Part shown: piece after piece, positions 14,292 to 29,329 of the stretch | Numbering within the stretch: position 1 is the stretch's first letter | Layout: the number at the start of each line of letters is the position of its first letter | Source: CAWFSE01 sp963697565 | GTDB taxonomy: Bacteria; Actinomycetota; Actinomycetes; CAVWCF01 | Reading direction: 5' to 3' | Length of the DNA: 64,000 nt | NCBI GenBank assembly: GCA_963697565.1 | Contig: CAVOOM010000008.1 | Span: 682,001-746,000 of the forward strand | Position numbers and translations under genes: made by a program | Notes under the pieces: model-generated | Told to the model about the DNA's origin: nothing | Database searches by the model: none | What the model saw: only the letters and a program-made list of their open reading frames with translations

Positions 14292-15071
14292 ATGCCGAAT
14301 GTCTCGATCGGCGAGGCCCTGTCCCGCGCGCGCCAGGACGCCGGCCTCACCACCCAGCAGGTCGCTGAGAGCACCAGGATCCGCCGCACCCTGGTCGAGG
14401 CCATCGAGCGCGACGACTTCTCGATGTGCGGCGGCGACGTCTACGCCCGCGGGCACATCACCACCCTCGCCCGCACGATCGGCGTCGACCCGGCCCCGCT
14501 GCTCGCCGACTTCACGGCGAGCCACCGCGAGCCCGCGTCCACCGCGGCGGCCGTCTTCGAGCTCGAGCACTCGTCGCGCGCCGAGCGCCGAGGGCCCAAC
14601 TGGAGCGCCGCGATGGGGGTGGCCCTCGCGGTCGTCGTCGCCGTGGTGGGCTTCCAGGTCGTCACCAACCGCTCCGACGCCCCGGTCGAGGCGCGGCCGT
14701 CGCCGTCGGCCCCCGCGGAGCCTTCTACCCCCACCCCCGAGCCGAGCGCTCCGGCCGCCACCCCCTCGCCCACGCCGACCGACGCGATCGCGGTCGTTCC
14801 CGCCCCCTCGGGCGTGACGGTCGTCCTGACCGTCGCCGGCGGCAAGTCCTGGGTGTCGGCCACGCAGGGCGCGGAGCAGGTCTTCTCCGGGCTGCTCGAT
14901 GACGGCACCGAGCGCACCTTCAGCGATCCCGAGCGGGTCAAGCTCACCATCGGCAACGCCGGCGCCGTTCGGCTGGTCGTCAACGGCGTCGACCTCGGCG
15001 CCGCTGGCGGCTCCGGCGAGGTCGTCCGGCTCACCTTCGGCCCCGGCGACCCCACCGGGGCGGCAGGCTGA
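14292..15071 (+). CDS. RodZ-like helix-turn-helix membrane protein
   Basis: N-terminal RodZ/HTH_25 fold (SIGEALSRARQDAGLTTQQVAESTRIRRTLVE is the helical region, about residues 5-75, with GGDVYARGHI), one transmembrane helix (AAMGVALAVVVAVVGFQVV, about 98-118), a Pro/Ser/Thr-rich external linker (about 125-165) and a C-terminal DUF4115-like beta domain. RodZ links MreB to the cell wall machine in rods; in actinobacteria the role is less clear. Followed by rimO and pgsA, the usual context. Intact; 259 residues. Confidence 0.87.
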   Translation: MPNVSIGEALSRARQDAGLTTQQVAESTRIRRTLVEAIERDDFSMCGGDVYARGHITTLARTIGVDPAPLLADFTASHREPASTAAAVFELEHSSRAERRGPNWSAAMGVALAVVVAVVGFQVVTNRSDAPVEARPSPSAPAEPSTPTPEPSAPAATPSPTPTDAIAVVPAPSGVTVVLTVAGGKSWVSATQGAEQVFSGLLDDGTERTFSDPERVKLTIGNAGAVRLVVNGVDLGAAGGSGEVVRLTFGPGDPTGAAG

Positions 15072-15112
15072 GCCGGCGCCCGGCCGCCCCTGGCGCTCTC
15101 TAGGCTGTGCGC

Positions 15113-16513
15113 ATGCCCCGCACCGTCGCCCTCGTCACGCTGGGCTGCGCCCGCAACGAGGTCGACTCCGAGGAGCTCGCCGGCCGGCTGGAGGCCGACG
15201 GCTGGACCCTCGTCGACGACGCGGCCGAGGCCGACGCGGTGCTGGTCAACACCTGCGGGTTCATCGAGTCGGCCAAGAAGGACTCGATCGACACCCTGCT
15301 GGCGGCCGCCGACCTCAAGGGCGGCGGAGGCGCCACCCAGGCCGTCGTCGCGGTCGGCTGCCTGGCCGAGCGGTACGGCCGCGACCTCGCCGAGGCGCTG
15401 CCCGAGGCCGACGCCGTGCTCGGCTTCGACGACTACCCCGACATCGGGGCGCGGCTGCGGGCCATCGTCGGGGGAGCCGCGTACGAGGCCCACGCCCCAC
15501 GCGACCGCCGCCAGCTGCTGCCGCTCACCCCGGTCGACCGAGCCGCGGCGGCGGTGGCTGGACCCGCGTCCGGGCCGCGGGTGATGCGTCGGCGCCTCGA
15601 GGGCGGCCCGGTGGCCCCGCTCAAGCTCGCCTCGGGCTGCGACCGGAGGTGCTCGTTCTGCGCGATCCCGTCCTTTCGGGGGGCGTTCCTCTCCCGGCGG
15701 CCGACGGAGGTGCTCGCCGAGGCCCGCTGGCTGGCCGAGCAGGGGGTCCGCGAGCTCGTGCTGGTGAGTGAGAACTCCACGTCGTACGGCAAGGACCTCG
15801 GCGACCTGCGCCTGCTGGAGGGCCTGCTGCCCGAGCTGGCGGCGCTCGACGGCGTGGAGCGGGTGCGGGTGTCGTACCTGCAGCCGGCCGAGCTGCGGCC
15901 CGCGCTGATCGACGCGATCGCCGGCACACCGGGCGTGGCCGACTACTTCGACCTGTCGTTCCAGCACGCGAGCCCTGCCGTGCTGCGCCGGATGCGGCGC
16001 TTCGGCGGCACCGAGGCCTTCCTGGAGCTGCTGGCCCGCATCCGCGCCGCTGCGCCGTCGGCCGGCGCGCGGTCCAACGTGATCGTCGGCTTCCCGGGCG
16101 AGACCGAGGAGGACGTCGCCGAGCTCGAGCGCTTCCTCACCGAGGCGGGGCTGGACGCGATCGGGGTGTTCGGCTACTCCGATGAGGAGGGCACCGAGGC
16201 GGCCTCGTTCGACGGCAAGGTCGACCCGGCCGAGGTGGCCGAGCGCTTCGCCCGGATCTCCAGCCTCGCCGAAGAGCTGACCTCGCAGCGCGCCGAGGAC
16301 CGGCTGGGCTCGGAGGTGGCCGTGCTGGTCGAGGCGGTCGATGAGCAGGCGCGCTCGGCCGAGGGCAGGGCCGAGCACCAGGCGCCGGAGGTGGACGGCT
16401 CGGTCGCGCTGACGGCGAGCAGCGGGCTGCGGCCCGGGTCGTTCGTCCGGGCGCGGGTGATCGGCTGCAACGGGGTCGACCTGCTGGCCGACCCGATCGG
16501 GGAGCCCTGGTGA
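15113..16513 (+). CDS. rimO: Ribosomal protein uS12 methylthiotransferase RimO
   Basis: Radical-SAM enzyme that methylthiolates an aspartate of ribosomal protein S12. N-terminal UPF0004 domain with three Fe-S cysteines ([34 protein letters not shown]), then the radical-SAM motif CDRRCSFC (Cx3Cx2C), and a C-terminal TRAM region (about residues 400-460). [14 protein letters not shown] and [11 protein letters not shown] are typical of RimO rather than MiaB. I start at ATG 15113; an in-frame GTG two codons upstream (15107) is also possible. Stop overlaps the pgsA GTG. Confidence 0.94.
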   Translation: MPRTVALVTLGCARNEVDSEELAGRLEADGWTLVDDAAEADAVLVNTCGFIESAKKDSIDTLLAAADLKGGGGATQAVVAVGCLAERYGRDLAEALPEADAVLGFDDYPDIGARLRAIVGGAAYEAHAPRDRRQLLPLTPVDRAAAAVAGPASGPRVMRRRLEGGPVAPLKLASGCDRRCSFCAIPSFRGAFLSRRPTEVLAEARWLAEQGVRELVLVSENSTSYGKDLGDLRLLEGLLPELAALDGVERVRVSYLQPAELRPALIDAIAGTPGVADYFDLSFQHASPAVLRRMRRFGGTEAFLELLARIRAAAPSAGARSNVIVGFPGETEEDVAELERFLTEAGLDAIGVFGYSDEEGTEAASFDGKVDPAEVAERFARISSLAEELTSQRAEDRLGSEVAVLVEAVDEQARSAEGRAEHQAPEVDGSVALTASSGLRPGSFVRARVIGCNGVDLLADPIGEPW

Positions 16514-17231
16514 GTGGTCCCGTGAGCAGCCCTGCGGGCGGTCCCTCCCGGCGGCTCAAGCCGCCGCAGCCGGACCGGATGGGTGACCCGTCGGCCGAGG
16601 TCTCCTCGTGGAACCTGCCCAACGCGCTGACCGCCCTGCGGATCGCGCTGGTCCCGGTGTTCGCCTGGCTGCTGTTCGCCGAGGGCGGCGACGACCCGGC
16701 CTGGCGGGTGGCCGCGTTCGTGGTCTTCACCTTCGCGGCGCTGACCGACCTGGCCGATGGCCACATCGCCCGCAAGCGGGGGCTGGTCACGACGTTCGGC
16801 AAGATCGCCGACCCGATCGCCGACAAGGCGCTGATGGGCACCGCGCTGGTCGGGCTGTCGCTGCTCGGCGAGCTGCCGTGGTGGGTCACCGTCGTGATCC
16901 TGGTCCGCGAGGTCGGCGTCACCCTGCTGCGGTTCTGGGTGATCCGGCACGGCGTGATCCCGGCCAGCCGGGGGGCAAGCTCAAGACGCTGCTGCAGACG
17001 CTGGCGATCGGGCTCTACGTGCTGCCGTTGACCGGCTGGGCGGCCGACGCGCGCTGGGTGGTGATGGCCGCCGCCCTCGTGGTGACCGTCGTCACCGGCG
17101 TCGACTACTGCGTCAAGGCGGTCCGGCTGCGCCAGACCAGCGCCCGCGCCGAGTGGAAGCGGCAGCGCAAGCGCGACCGCATCGAGGGCACCGACCTGGC
17201 GGGCCCGGCCCCGCGTCGGGGCCAGGGCTGA
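16510..17231 (+). CDS. pgsA: CDP-diacylglycerol-glycerol-3-phosphate phosphatidyltransferase, one frameshift
   Basis: Membrane enzyme making phosphatidylglycerol phosphate. The CDP-alcohol phosphotransferase motif is complete: [19 protein letters not shown] followed by IADPIADK (DG-x2-AR-x8-G-x3-D-x3-D). Hydrophobic segments flank it ([47 protein letters not shown]). A run of six G at about 16970-16975 is one base out of frame; seven would give PASRGGKLKT as in the family. This is a homopolymer loss, unlike most breaks here, which are gains. GTG start overlaps the rimO stop. Confidence 0.92.
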
Positions 17232-17250
17232 CGGCGGGGGCTGATCGGGG

Positions 17251-18519
17251 ATGACCAGGCGGGTCGCGATCCTCGCGGTGGGCGACGAGCTGCTGCTGGG
17301 CGATGTCGTCAACAGCAACGCGGCCTGGTTGGGCCGCCAGTGCGCCGACGCCGGCCTCGAGGTCGTGGCATCCGCGGCGGTCGGCGACGACCCGGCCCTG
17401 ATCGTCCAGGCGCTCGACGTCCTGCTCGCCGAGGTCGACGCGGTGCTGTGCACCGGCGGCCTCGGGCCGACCTCGGACGACCGCACCCGCGAGGCGCTCG
17501 CCGCCTGGTCGGGGTCGCCGCTCATCCGTGACGAGGCCCAGGCGGCGCGTCTGGACGCCTGGTACGCCGCCCGCGGCCGCATCCCGACGGAGGCCGTGTA
17601 CGCCCAGGCGGAGCGCCCCGCCGTGGCGCAGGCCCTCGCCAACGAGGTGGGCAGCGCCCCGGGACTGTGGGTCGAGCGCGCGGGCGCCGTGGTCTGCGCG
17701 CTGCCCGGACCGCCCCGCGAGCTCCAGCCGATGGCCACCGAGCACGTTCTGCCGCGGCTGCGGGCGTCGGCCGGATGGCCCCCGCCGCTGCTCACCCGCC
17801 AGCTGCGGGTGGCGATCGTGCCGGAGTCCACGGTGGCCGAGGCGCTGGCCCCGATCGAGGCCCGGCTGCCGGCGAACGTGCGGCTGTCGTACCTCGCGGC
17901 GCCCGGCGAGGTGCGCGTGCGGCTGCTCGGGGTGGACCGGGATGCGGTGGACGCCATCGCCGATGAGGCCCGCAGCCTGCTCGGCGACGCGGTGCACGCG
18001 GAGGGCGACCGGCTGCTCGGCGAGAGCGTGGTGGAGTCGCTGCGCGAGCGGGGGTCCAGCGTCGCGGTCGCCGAGTCGCTCACCGGCGGCGCGCTGTGCT
18101 CGGCGCTGGTGGACGTCCCGGGCGCGTCGGCCGTCCTCCGTGGGTCGGTGACGGCCTATGCGACCGGGCTGAAGGCCGACCTGCTCGGCGTCGACCCCGA
18201 GCTGCTGGCGCAGGTCGGCGCGGTCCATCCGGACGTGGCCGCCGCGATGGCCGCGGGGGCGCGGGTGCGGCTCGGCGCGGTGTGGGGGGTCGCGACCACG
18301 GGGGTGGCCGGACCCGACGCCCAAGACGGCCACCCGCCCGGCACGGTGCACGTGGCGGCGGCCGGGCCGGACGGGATCCGGGTCCGCTCGCTGGTCGTCC
18401 GCGGGGCGCGGCCCCTCGTCCGGCAGCTGGCGGTCATGCACGCCCTTGAGGTGCTCCGCCGAGCCGTGCTCGGGCTGCCCGAGTCGCCCGCGCTCGGACG
18501 GCCGGGCCCGACCGGCTGA
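17251..18519 (+). CDS. cinA: CinA family competence/damage-inducible protein
   Basis: Two-domain CinA: an N-terminal MoaB/MogA-like (COG1058) domain ([49 protein letters not shown]) and a C-terminal nicotinamide-nucleotide amidase domain from about residue 250 ([50 protein letters not shown]). In relatives the latter recycles NMN after ligase action. 422 residues, normal length, intact. Lies directly between pgsA and clgR, as in other actinobacteria. Confidence 0.93.
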   Translation: MTRRVAILAVGDELLLGDVVNSNAAWLGRQCADAGLEVVASAAVGDDPALIVQALDVLLAEVDAVLCTGGLGPTSDDRTREALAAWSGSPLIRDEAQAARLDAWYAARGRIPTEAVYAQAERPAVAQALANEVGSAPGLWVERAGAVVCALPGPPRELQPMATEHVLPRLRASAGWPPPLLTRQLRVAIVPESTVAEALAPIEARLPANVRLSYLAAPGEVRVRLLGVDRDAVDAIADEARSLLGDAVHAEGDRLLGESVVESLRERGSSVAVAESLTGGALCSALVDVPGASAVLRGSVTAYATGLKADLLGVDPELLAQVGAVHPDVAAAMAAGARVRLGAVWGVATTGVAGPDAQDGHPPGTVHVAAAGPDGIRVRSLVVRGARPLVRQLAVMHALEVLRRAVLGLPESPALGRPGPTG

Positions 18520-18616
18520 GGCGGGCCATCCGGGGGTCCGGCGAGCCGCTGCCGCGACAGGGTCGGACCCCGGATGTAGGTTGGAGGCAGTCCGACCGAC
18601 CGGAGAGGGATCTGCG

Positions 18617-18919
18617 ATGGTGCTGCTGAGGCGTGTGCTCGGCGATGAGCTGCGCCGCCAACGGCTGCGCCAGGGCCGCACGCTGCGCGAGGTGTCGTCC
18701 AGCGCCCGCGTCTCCTTGGGGTACCTGTCAGAGGTCGAGCGCGGGCAGAAGGAGGCCAGCAGCGAGTTGCTGGCCTCGATCTGCGGGGCCCTCGAGGTCC
18801 CGCTCTCCGAGGTGCTGCGCAGCGTCGGCGACGAGTTCGCCAGCGCCGAGTCCGGCGCGGCCCCGGCTGGCACCGCACCGCTGCGCCCGGCCCGGCCGAA
18901 CGTCGTCGCGGCTGCCTGA
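18617..18919 (+). CDS. clgR: XRE-family regulator, ClgR type
   Basis: 100-residue protein with a helix-turn-helix of the Cro/C1 type ([20 protein letters not shown], then [20 protein letters not shown]). The motif [19 protein letters not shown] and the position after pgsA-cinA identify ClgR, which in streptomycetes and mycobacteria activates clp protease genes under envelope and proteotoxic stress. GAGAGGGA precedes the ATG. The C-terminal tail is Ala/Pro-rich and lacks the clear Ala-Ala degron end of some homologues, though it does end in VVAAA, which may still serve as a Clp recognition tail (inference). Confidence 0.9.
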   Translation: MVLLRRVLGDELRRQRLRQGRTLREVSSSARVSLGYLSEVERGQKEASSELLASICGALEVPLSEVLRSVGDEFASAESGAAPAGTAPLRPARPNVVAAA

Positions 18920-18929
18920 CTCCCGGTCG

Positions 18930-19507
18930 ATGACCGCGGCCGCGCGCCCCTCGGGGCCCCGCAGCCGTGCTGGCAATGCCATGGATCGGGCCCGGGAGGG
19001 CCTGTTGAACGGCGCGGTCGGCAGCGTGGCCGCACGCGGGGTCCGCGAGACCACGATGGCCGCCATCGCCGACACCGGCGGGGTGGCCCGGGCGACGCTC
19101 TACAACCACTTCCGCACCAAGGACGACGTGCTGGCGGCCGCCGCCGAGCACGAGGCGCTGCGCATGGTGGCCGAGGCGGCCGCCCGGCCCGACCTCGTGT
19201 CGGCGCTGGCGGAGGGCTTCTCGGCGGTGGGCCGGCATCCGGCGGTCCGGCGCCTCGCGGCCAGCGAGCCGGCGGCACTGGCGCCGCTGCTTGGGCAAGG
19301 GGGCGGCCCCCGGTGGTCGGCGGTGCGCGCGGCGGTGGCGGGCGGCCTCGACGCGCACGGCGCCCGCAGCGACGCGCCCGCCGTCGACCTCGTGCTGCGG
19401 CTCGCGCTCTCCCACGCCCTCGACCCGGCGGGCACCGAGGTCGACTCAGTGGCGGCCGTGCTTGCCGCGGCCCTGGGCGCGCCGCCCGCGTCGCGGTCCG
19501 AACCGGT

Positions 19508-19511
<4 letters not shown>
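18930..19511 (+). CDS. TetR family transcriptional regulator
   Basis: 193 residues. The N-terminal DNA-binding region is clear (LLNGAVGSVAARGVRETTMAAIA, then GVARATLYNHFRTKDDVLAAAA), and the C-terminal ligand domain is not recognisable. Starts 10 bases after clgR; ATG 18930 lacks a good ribosome site, and an in-frame ATG at 18978 is possible. Its stop overlaps the 3' end of the lhr gene on the other strand (convergent). Target genes unknown; lhr or clgR are only neighbours. Confidence 0.85.
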
Positions 19512-24048
<4,537 letters not shown>

Positions 24049-24128
24049 GCGCCCATCCTGTCCCGCCCCACCGACGATGTCGGCCGCTGGGGCTTCAGCC
24101 GCCGCTCGATCGGGCCGATCGTCTCGGT

Positions 24129-24952
24129 ATGCGACCCCTCCGCTCGGCCCGCGTGGCCGTCCTGGCTGCCGTGACGGCGCTTGCCCTCTCCGGCTGCATC
24201 AAGCTCGACATGGACCTGACGGTGAGCAGCGACGACACCGTGAGCGGCGCCGTCATCTTCGCCATCGACGACTCCTTCGCCGACCTCCCGGGGGTCGACC
24301 CCAAGGACCTCTTCGAGGGCACGTCTCCCGTCGATCAGCCCAGCGCGGGCTCGGTCCGCGAGGAGCCGTACGAGGCCGATGGCAAGGTCGGGACCCGATT
24401 GGTCTTCGAGGGCGTGCCGATCGAGGAGTTCTCGCAGGGCGAGGGTGAGGACGCGCTGCGCATCACGCGTCAGGGCGAGACGTACGTCGTGACCGGGTCG
24501 CTCGACCTCACCGGCGACGAGACGGCTGCCGGAGCCGACGGGACCACCGGCGAGACGCCCCCGGTCGACCTCGGCGCGATCACCGACGCGGAGGTGCGCG
24601 TCGCGATCACGTTCCCCGGCGCGGTCATCTCCTCCAACGGCGACGTCGACGGCAACACCGTCGTGTGGGAGCCGGCTTTCGGAGAGGTCGTCGAGGTCCA
24701 GGCGGTGGCCGAGCGGGGCAGCACGTTCCCGTGGTCGCTGGTCGTGGCGGGCGCGCTGATCGCGGGGTTGCTGCTGGTCGGCGGATTGCTGGCGGTCACT
24801 ATGCGGCGGGGCAAGGCGGCCCCGGCCGCGGCTCTGCCTGAGGGCTCGATCGTGCCCGGTGCCGCGATGGTGTCGGCTGGCGATGCTCCTGCGGCGGCAG
24901 ATGAGCCGCCTGCTCCGGCCGACGAGGCCAACTCGTCCCGCCGCAGGCCTGA
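24129..24952 (+). CDS. LppM-like lipoprotein (DUF3153 type), 3' end uncertain
   Basis: Signal peptide with lipobox ALSGC (Cys at about residue 23), then a beta-rich external domain starting IKLDMDLTVSSDDTVSG, and a C-terminal transmembrane helix ([22 protein letters not shown]) with a cytoplasmic Ala/Pro-rich tail. This layout resembles the LppM family, surface proteins of mycobacteria with unknown molecular role. The reading frame containing the TM helix does not stop before it runs through the opposite-strand hydrolase gene. A one-base shift gives ...VPPQA and TGA at 24950, which I take as the likely end. Divergent from lhr. Confidence 0.72.
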
Positions 24953-24976
24953 GCCTTCGGGCGGAACCCGCGGCGT

Positions 24977-25690
24977 TCAGGGCCGGGCGCGCGAGGCCAG
25001 GAAGGCCCGCACCCGAGCGCGGCCGCCGCGCGCGATGTGCGGGCCGTGGGTGAACGCGACCGTGTCGTACTCCAAGGCGCCCAGCAGGTGCGCCGAGCGC
25101 TCGTTCAGCGCGATGTCGTGGCAGTACATCCGCATCCCGATCCGCACCTGCGAGCGCCAGTAGTGGATGACGTCTCCGGTGATGAGCACGCCGGTGGGCT
25201 CGTGCAGGTACGAGGTGTGGCCCGGCGTGTGGCCCGGGGTGTGCACCACGCGCAGCCCGCCGGCGATGTCGACCAGGGCGCCGTCCTCCAGGGTCTGGTC
25301 GACGGCGACCGCGGGATAGCGGCCCCAGCGGGCCTTGAGCCCCGCCCACCGAAGGCTGGGGTCGATGGGCGGCGACGCGCCGGCCCGCAGGTGCTCGGCG
25401 TCCTCGCGGTGGGCCCAGACGGGAGCGCGGCTCATCTCTCGTACCCGGGCGACATTGCCGGCGTGGTCGGCGTGGGCGTGCGTGACCAGCACGCGGGTGA
25501 CGTCCTCGACCCCGAGCCCGGCGTGCCGAAGGCCCGCCTCGAGCCGACCCCACGCCCACGGCATGCCGGCGTCGATCAGGGCGACCTGGCCGTCCTCGCC
25601 ACGCAGGACGAACGCATTGATGCCGTCGGCGGGGGCCACCGGAACCCGCCAGACCCCGGGGGCCAGCAGGTGTGCCGGCGAGGAGCCCAT
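24977..25690 (-). CDS. MBL-fold metallo-hydrolase
   Basis: 237-residue metallo-beta-lactamase fold protein. Zinc motif THAHADHAGN (HxHxDH, about residues 70-79), second ligand region VVHTPGHTPGHTSY, aspartate in LITGDVIHYW and a C-terminal TVAFTHGPHI. Substrate not predictable; glyoxalase-II-like or lactonase-like activities are both possible. Convergent with the lipoprotein gene on its 3' side and divergent from the DUF3046 gene. Confidence 0.87.
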   Translation of the reverse strand: MGSSPAHLLAPGVWRVPVAPADGINAFVLRGEDGQVALIDAGMPWAWGRLEAGLRHAGLGVEDVTRVLVTHAHADHAGNVARVREMSRAPVWAHREDAEHLRAGASPPIDPSLRWAGLKARWGRYPAVAVDQTLEDGALVDIAGGLRVVHTPGHTPGHTSYLHEPTGVLITGDVIHYWRSQVRIGMRMYCHDIALNERSAHLLGALEYDTVAFTHGPHIARGGRARVRAFLASRARP

Positions 25691-25781
25691 CGCGCCCCTC
25701 CTTCGTCCGCCTCAGCGCCGGCCCGGCGCCCATGCAGGCTAGCGGCGGTGGTCGGCGCCGGGGCGGGATACCGTCGCGCCC

Positions 25782-25976
25782 GTGCGGTTGACGGAGTTCT
25801 GGCGGCGGATGGGCGAGCACCTCGGCCCGGCCTACGCCGACTCGTACGCCCGCGACCATGTCCTGGCGGGACTCGGCGGCCGCACCGTCTACCAGGCGAT
25901 CGACGCGGGCGTGGCGACCGTCGAGATCTGGCGGGCGGTCTGGGCCGAGCTGGGGCTTCCGGCGCGGGAGCGCTGA
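25782..25976 (+). CDS. DUF3046 family protein
   Basis: 64-residue protein (GTG start) with the family pattern LTEFWRRMGEHLGPAYADSY, DHVLAGLGGRTVYQA and TVEIWRAVWAEL. DUF3046 genes lie just upstream of recA across actinobacteria (for example near recA in M. tuberculosis); function unknown. Here an MFS gene is inserted between it and recA, starting one base past its stop. Confidence 0.9.
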   Translation: MRLTEFWRRMGEHLGPAYADSYARDHVLAGLGGRTVYQAIDAGVATVEIWRAVWAELGLPARER

Positions 25977-25977
25977 C

Positions 25978-27232
25978 GTGCCGGGCCGCGCGGCCCTCCA
26001 GCGGCGCACCCTGTGGATCCTGTCCGCCGCCCAGGTGCTCGGCGGGCTCGGGGTGGGGGCCAATGTCGCCGCGGGCGGGCTGATCGCCGCCGATGTCTCC
26101 GGTAGTCCCGCCGTGGCCGGCATCGCCTCGACCACCGCGGTGCTGGGGGCGGCCGCCGCCGCGATTCCGCTGGCCTCGCTGACCTCGGTGCGGGGCCGGC
26201 GGTACGGGCTGGCGGCCGGGATGCTCATCGGGGCGCTCGGCGCCGCGTTCGTGGTTGTCGGGGCAGCGCTCGGCTGGCTGCCGGCCGTGCTCATCGGGAC
26301 CTTCGCCACGGGGGCGGCCACCGCGAGCGGGCTGCAGGCGCGGTACGCCGCGACTGACCTCGCCCCGCCGGCCAAGGCGGCCGGGGCCCTGTCACTCGTG
26401 GTGTGGGCGACGACGATCGGCGCCGTTCTCGGCCCCAACCTGGCCGGTCGGGGAGCCAGCATCGGCGAGGCGCTGGGCATCCTCGACCTCGCGGGCGTGT
26501 ACGTGATCTCGGGCGCGGCCTTCCTGCTCGCCGCCGGCATCGTCTGGTTCGCCCTGCGGCCCGACCCCCTGCTGGAGGCCCGCCGCCTGGATCCGGCATC
26601 GGCGCCGAGCGCCGACGTCCCTCGGCTGCGCGCCAGGGTTCGGCTGGCCTGGGCGGTCGTCCGCCCGCGCCCGGATGCCGTCCTCGGCCTGGCGGCGGTC
26701 GCCCTCGGGCATGCGGCGATGGTGGCGGTCATGGTGATGACCCCCGTGCACATGGCGGGCGCCGACGTGACGGTGACCGTCATCGGCCTGGTGATCAGCG
26801 TGCACATCCTGGGCATGTACGCCTGGTCGCCGGTCGTCGGCTGGGCGAGCGACCGGTACGGGCGACGGCCGGTGCTCGTCGTCGGCTCCGGCTTGCTGCT
26901 GGCCGCCGCGGCGGTGGCCGGCCTGGCCCACGCCGACCACGCGGTGATGATGGGCGCGGGCCTGCTGCTGCTGGGCCTCGGCTGGTCGTGCACCCTCGTC
27001 GCCGGCTCGACGCTGCTGTCGGAGTCGGTTCCGATCGCGTCGCGTCAAGACGTCCAGGGCCTGTCGGACCTGTCGATGAACACCTGCGCCGCGGTGGGCG
27101 GCGCGCTCGCCGGAGGGGTGGTCGCCCTGCTGTCGTACGGGTGGCTCGCGTTCCTGGCCGGGGCGATCGTGCTGCCGCTCGCGGTGGCGGCGCTGCGGCG
27201 CGGGGCCCGCGGAGGCGACCACCGTCGGCTGA
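25978..27232 (+). CDS. MFS transporter, one frameshift near the C-terminus
   Basis: Major facilitator protein of about 417 residues with twelve predicted hydrophobic segments (for example [32 protein letters not shown] segment near 26250, [25 protein letters not shown]). The loop [14 protein letters not shown] matches the conserved MFS motif A between helices 8-9. GTG start right after the DUF3046 stop suggests one operon. The frame runs on without stopping into recA; removing one C at about 27208 gives ...RRGAAEATTVG and TGA 27230, which I take as the real end. Substrate unknown; the drug-efflux type is a guess. Confidence 0.84.
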
Positions 27233-27254
27233 GCCCGTCGGCGTGTCGCGCGCG

Positions 27255-27268
27255 TTCGAACAGGTGTT
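27255..27268. promoter_or_regulatory. LexA (SOS) box upstream of recA
   Basis: CGAACAGGTGTTCG is a perfect CGAAC-N4-GTTCG operator, 128 bp before the recA ATG. A possible -10 TACTGT follows at 27271-27276, so LexA would cover the promoter spacer. A recA site of this type is expected in actinobacteria. Confidence 0.88.
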
Positions 27269-27395
27269 CGGCTACTGTCCACAGCAGTTCCAGCCGCCCG
27301 TCTCTCCACAACCTGGTCCGCCGCTCTCGATCCTGTCGGACCCGGCCCCTAGCGTCGCCGCCATCAGCACCCCCTCGACCTCAAGGACGGACCCC

Positions 27396-28442
27396 ATGGC
27401 TCCCTCGGCCCCCGACCGCGGCAAGGCGCTCGACGCCGCGCTCGCCCAGATCGAGCGCTCCTTCGGCAAGGGCTCGGTGATGCGCCTCGGCGACGAGGCC
27501 CGGGTGCCCATCGAGGTGATCCCCACCGGGTCGATCGCCCTCGACGTGGCCCTCGGGATCGGCGGCCTGCCGCGCGGTCGCGTCGTCGAGATCTACGGCC
27601 CGGAGTCCAGCGGCAAGACCACGGTGGCGCTGCACGCGGTGGCCAGCGCCCAGCGGGCCGGCGGCATCGCCGCCTTCATCGACGCCGAGCACGCGCTCGA
27701 CCCCGACTACGCCCAGAAGCTCGGCGTCGACACCGACGCGCTCCTGGTGTCGCAGCCGGACACCGGCGAGCAGGCGCTGGAGATCGCCGACATGCTCGTG
27801 CGCTCGGGCGCCCTGGACATCATCGTCATCGACTCGGTGGCCGCGCTGGTGCCGCGCGCCGAGATCGAGGGTGAGATGGGCGACAGCCACGTCGGGCTGC
27901 AGGCCCGGCTGATGTCGCAGGCGCTGCGCAAGATGACCGGCGCGCTGGCCAACACCAACACCACGGCGATCTTCATCAACCAGCTCCGCGAGAAGATCGG
28001 GGTGATGTTCGGCAGCCCGGAGACCACGACGGGCGGCCGGGCGCTGAAGTTCTACTCGTCGGTGCGCCTCGACGTGCGCCGGATCGAGACCCTCAAGGAC
28101 GGCACCGACGCCGTCGGCAACCGCACGCGCGTCAAGGTGGTCAAGAACAAGGTGGCCCCGCCGTTCAAGCAGGCCGAGTTCGACATCCTCTACGGCATCG
28201 GGATCAGCCGGGAGGGCGGCCTCATCGATGTGGGCGTCGAGCACGGCATCGTCCGCAAGTCGGGCGCCTGGTACACCTACGAGGGCGACCAGCTCGGGCA
28301 GGGCAAGGAGAACGCCCGTGCGTTCCTGCGGGACAACCCCGACCTGGCCGACGAGATCGAGAAGAAGATCAAGGAGAAGCTCGGCGTGGGCGCCACTCTG
28401 GACGCCCCGGTCGACCCGCTCCCGGCCCCGGTCGACTTCTGA
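27396..28442 (+). CDS. recA: Recombinase RecA
   Basis: 348 residues. Walker [10 protein letters not shown] (about residue 68), Walker B region [11 protein letters not shown], loop L1 [19 protein letters not shown] and L2 [22 protein letters not shown], and the C-terminal domain. ATG 27396 follows AAGGACGG. RecA forms the filament that triggers LexA self-cleavage; lexA lies 16 kb downstream. No intein is present, unlike some mycobacterial recA genes. Confidence 0.98.
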   Translation: MAPSAPDRGKALDAALAQIERSFGKGSVMRLGDEARVPIEVIPTGSIALDVALGIGGLPRGRVVEIYGPESSGKTTVALHAVASAQRAGGIAAFIDAEHALDPDYAQKLGVDTDALLVSQPDTGEQALEIADMLVRSGALDIIVIDSVAALVPRAEIEGEMGDSHVGLQARLMSQALRKMTGALANTNTTAIFINQLREKIGVMFGSPETTTGGRALKFYSSVRLDVRRIETLKDGTDAVGNRTRVKVVKNKVAPPFKQAEFDILYGIGISREGGLIDVGVEHGIVRKSGAWYTYEGDQLGQGKENARAFLRDNPDLADEIEKKIKEKLGVGATLDAPVDPLPAPVDF

Positions 28443-28445
28443 GCC

Positions 28446-29000
28446 GTGCCACCCAGCCTCGGCGCGCGCTCCGGGGTCGGTCCTGACGGTCCGACCCCGG
28501 GGTCGTTGGCGGACGCATCCGCGGAGGCCGATCCCGAGTCGGTGGCCCGAGCCCTGGTGCTCCGTCGGCTCACGACCTCGGCGGCCACCCGGGCCCAGTT
28601 GGCCGCGTTGCTGGCCCGCCGCGGAGTGCCGGACGAGGTGGCCGAGCGGGTGCTCAACCGGTTCGGCGAAGTGGACCTGATCGACGACGCGGCCTACGCC
28701 CGGGCCTGGGTGGAGTCCCGGCACTCCGGCCGGGGCCTGGCCCGCCGGGCCCTGGCCTACGAGCTGCGTCAGCGGGGGGTGGCCGACGCCGACGCGGCCG
28801 ACGCGCTTGAGGCCGTCGACCCCGAACGTGAGTTGGCCGCGGCCCGCGAGCTCGTCCGCCGCCGGCTGCCCGCCACCGAGGGCCTGGACCCAGCGGCCCG
28901 CACTCGCCGGCTGGCGGGCCTGCTCGCCCGCAAGGGCTACTCCGGCGGGCTGGCGATGCGGGTGGTGCGCGAGGCGCTCGCCGCCTCCGACGAGGACTGA
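28446..29000 (+). CDS. recX: Regulatory protein RecX
   Basis: 184 residues, three-helix repeat protein that limits RecA filaments. Seen: ALVLRRLTTSAATRAQLAALL, VLNRFGEVDLIDDAAYARAWVE, GRGLARRALAYELRQRGV and a last repeat LLARKGYSGGLAMRVVREAL. GTG start three bases after the recA stop, so it is in the recA transcript and SOS-controlled. N-terminal 30 residues are low complexity; a start further in is possible. Confidence 0.92.
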   Translation: MPPSLGARSGVGPDGPTPGSLADASAEADPESVARALVLRRLTTSAATRAQLAALLARRGVPDEVAERVLNRFGEVDLIDDAAYARAWVESRHSGRGLARRALAYELRQRGVADADAADALEAVDPERELAAARELVRRRLPATEGLDPAARTRRLAGLLARKGYSGGLAMRVVREALAASDED

Positions 29001-29329
29001 GCCGCTCCAGGCCGCGGGAGGCGCCTCCCTGCGCGCCGCTTGCCCGGGGCACCCGGCCGCCTTAGCCTGGGGCGCAGAGGGATTCCCCCCGCGCAAGCGG
29101 GTTCGCATAGCACCGCCCGCACCACCCGATCACCCCACTTTCGACTGCGTTCCATTGGACCGAGCACCAACGCTCGTCGAGGGACCTCCCTGCGGAGGCC
29201 CTCTCCCCTCCCGCCGCGTACGGCGGGTGGGGCGGCGGGGCCGCCTCCCGGCGGCCGCGCCTTGACCGCCTCGGGCGGGGATCCCTCCCATGGTCGGCGC
29301 TCGCGCGCCGCCGGCGAAGGGAGCGGCCT
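29001..29329 (+). promoter_or_regulatory. Hairpin-rich leader between recX and the RNase Y gene
   Basis: No convincing gene in this 329-base gap. It holds four clear inverted repeats: GGGAGGCGCCTCCC at 29016-29029 (perfect palindrome, possible recA-recX terminator), CCCGC-GCAA-GCGGG at 29088-29101, a longer stem GAGGG-CCTCC/GGAGG-CCCTC at 29179-29203 with one bulged A and a CTGC loop, and CCGCCG-CGTA-CGGCGG at 29211-29226. The last three would lie in the 5' part of any rny transcript. A segment near 29140-29180 has lower GC than the surroundings and may hold the promoter. Function is inferred. Confidence 0.5.
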
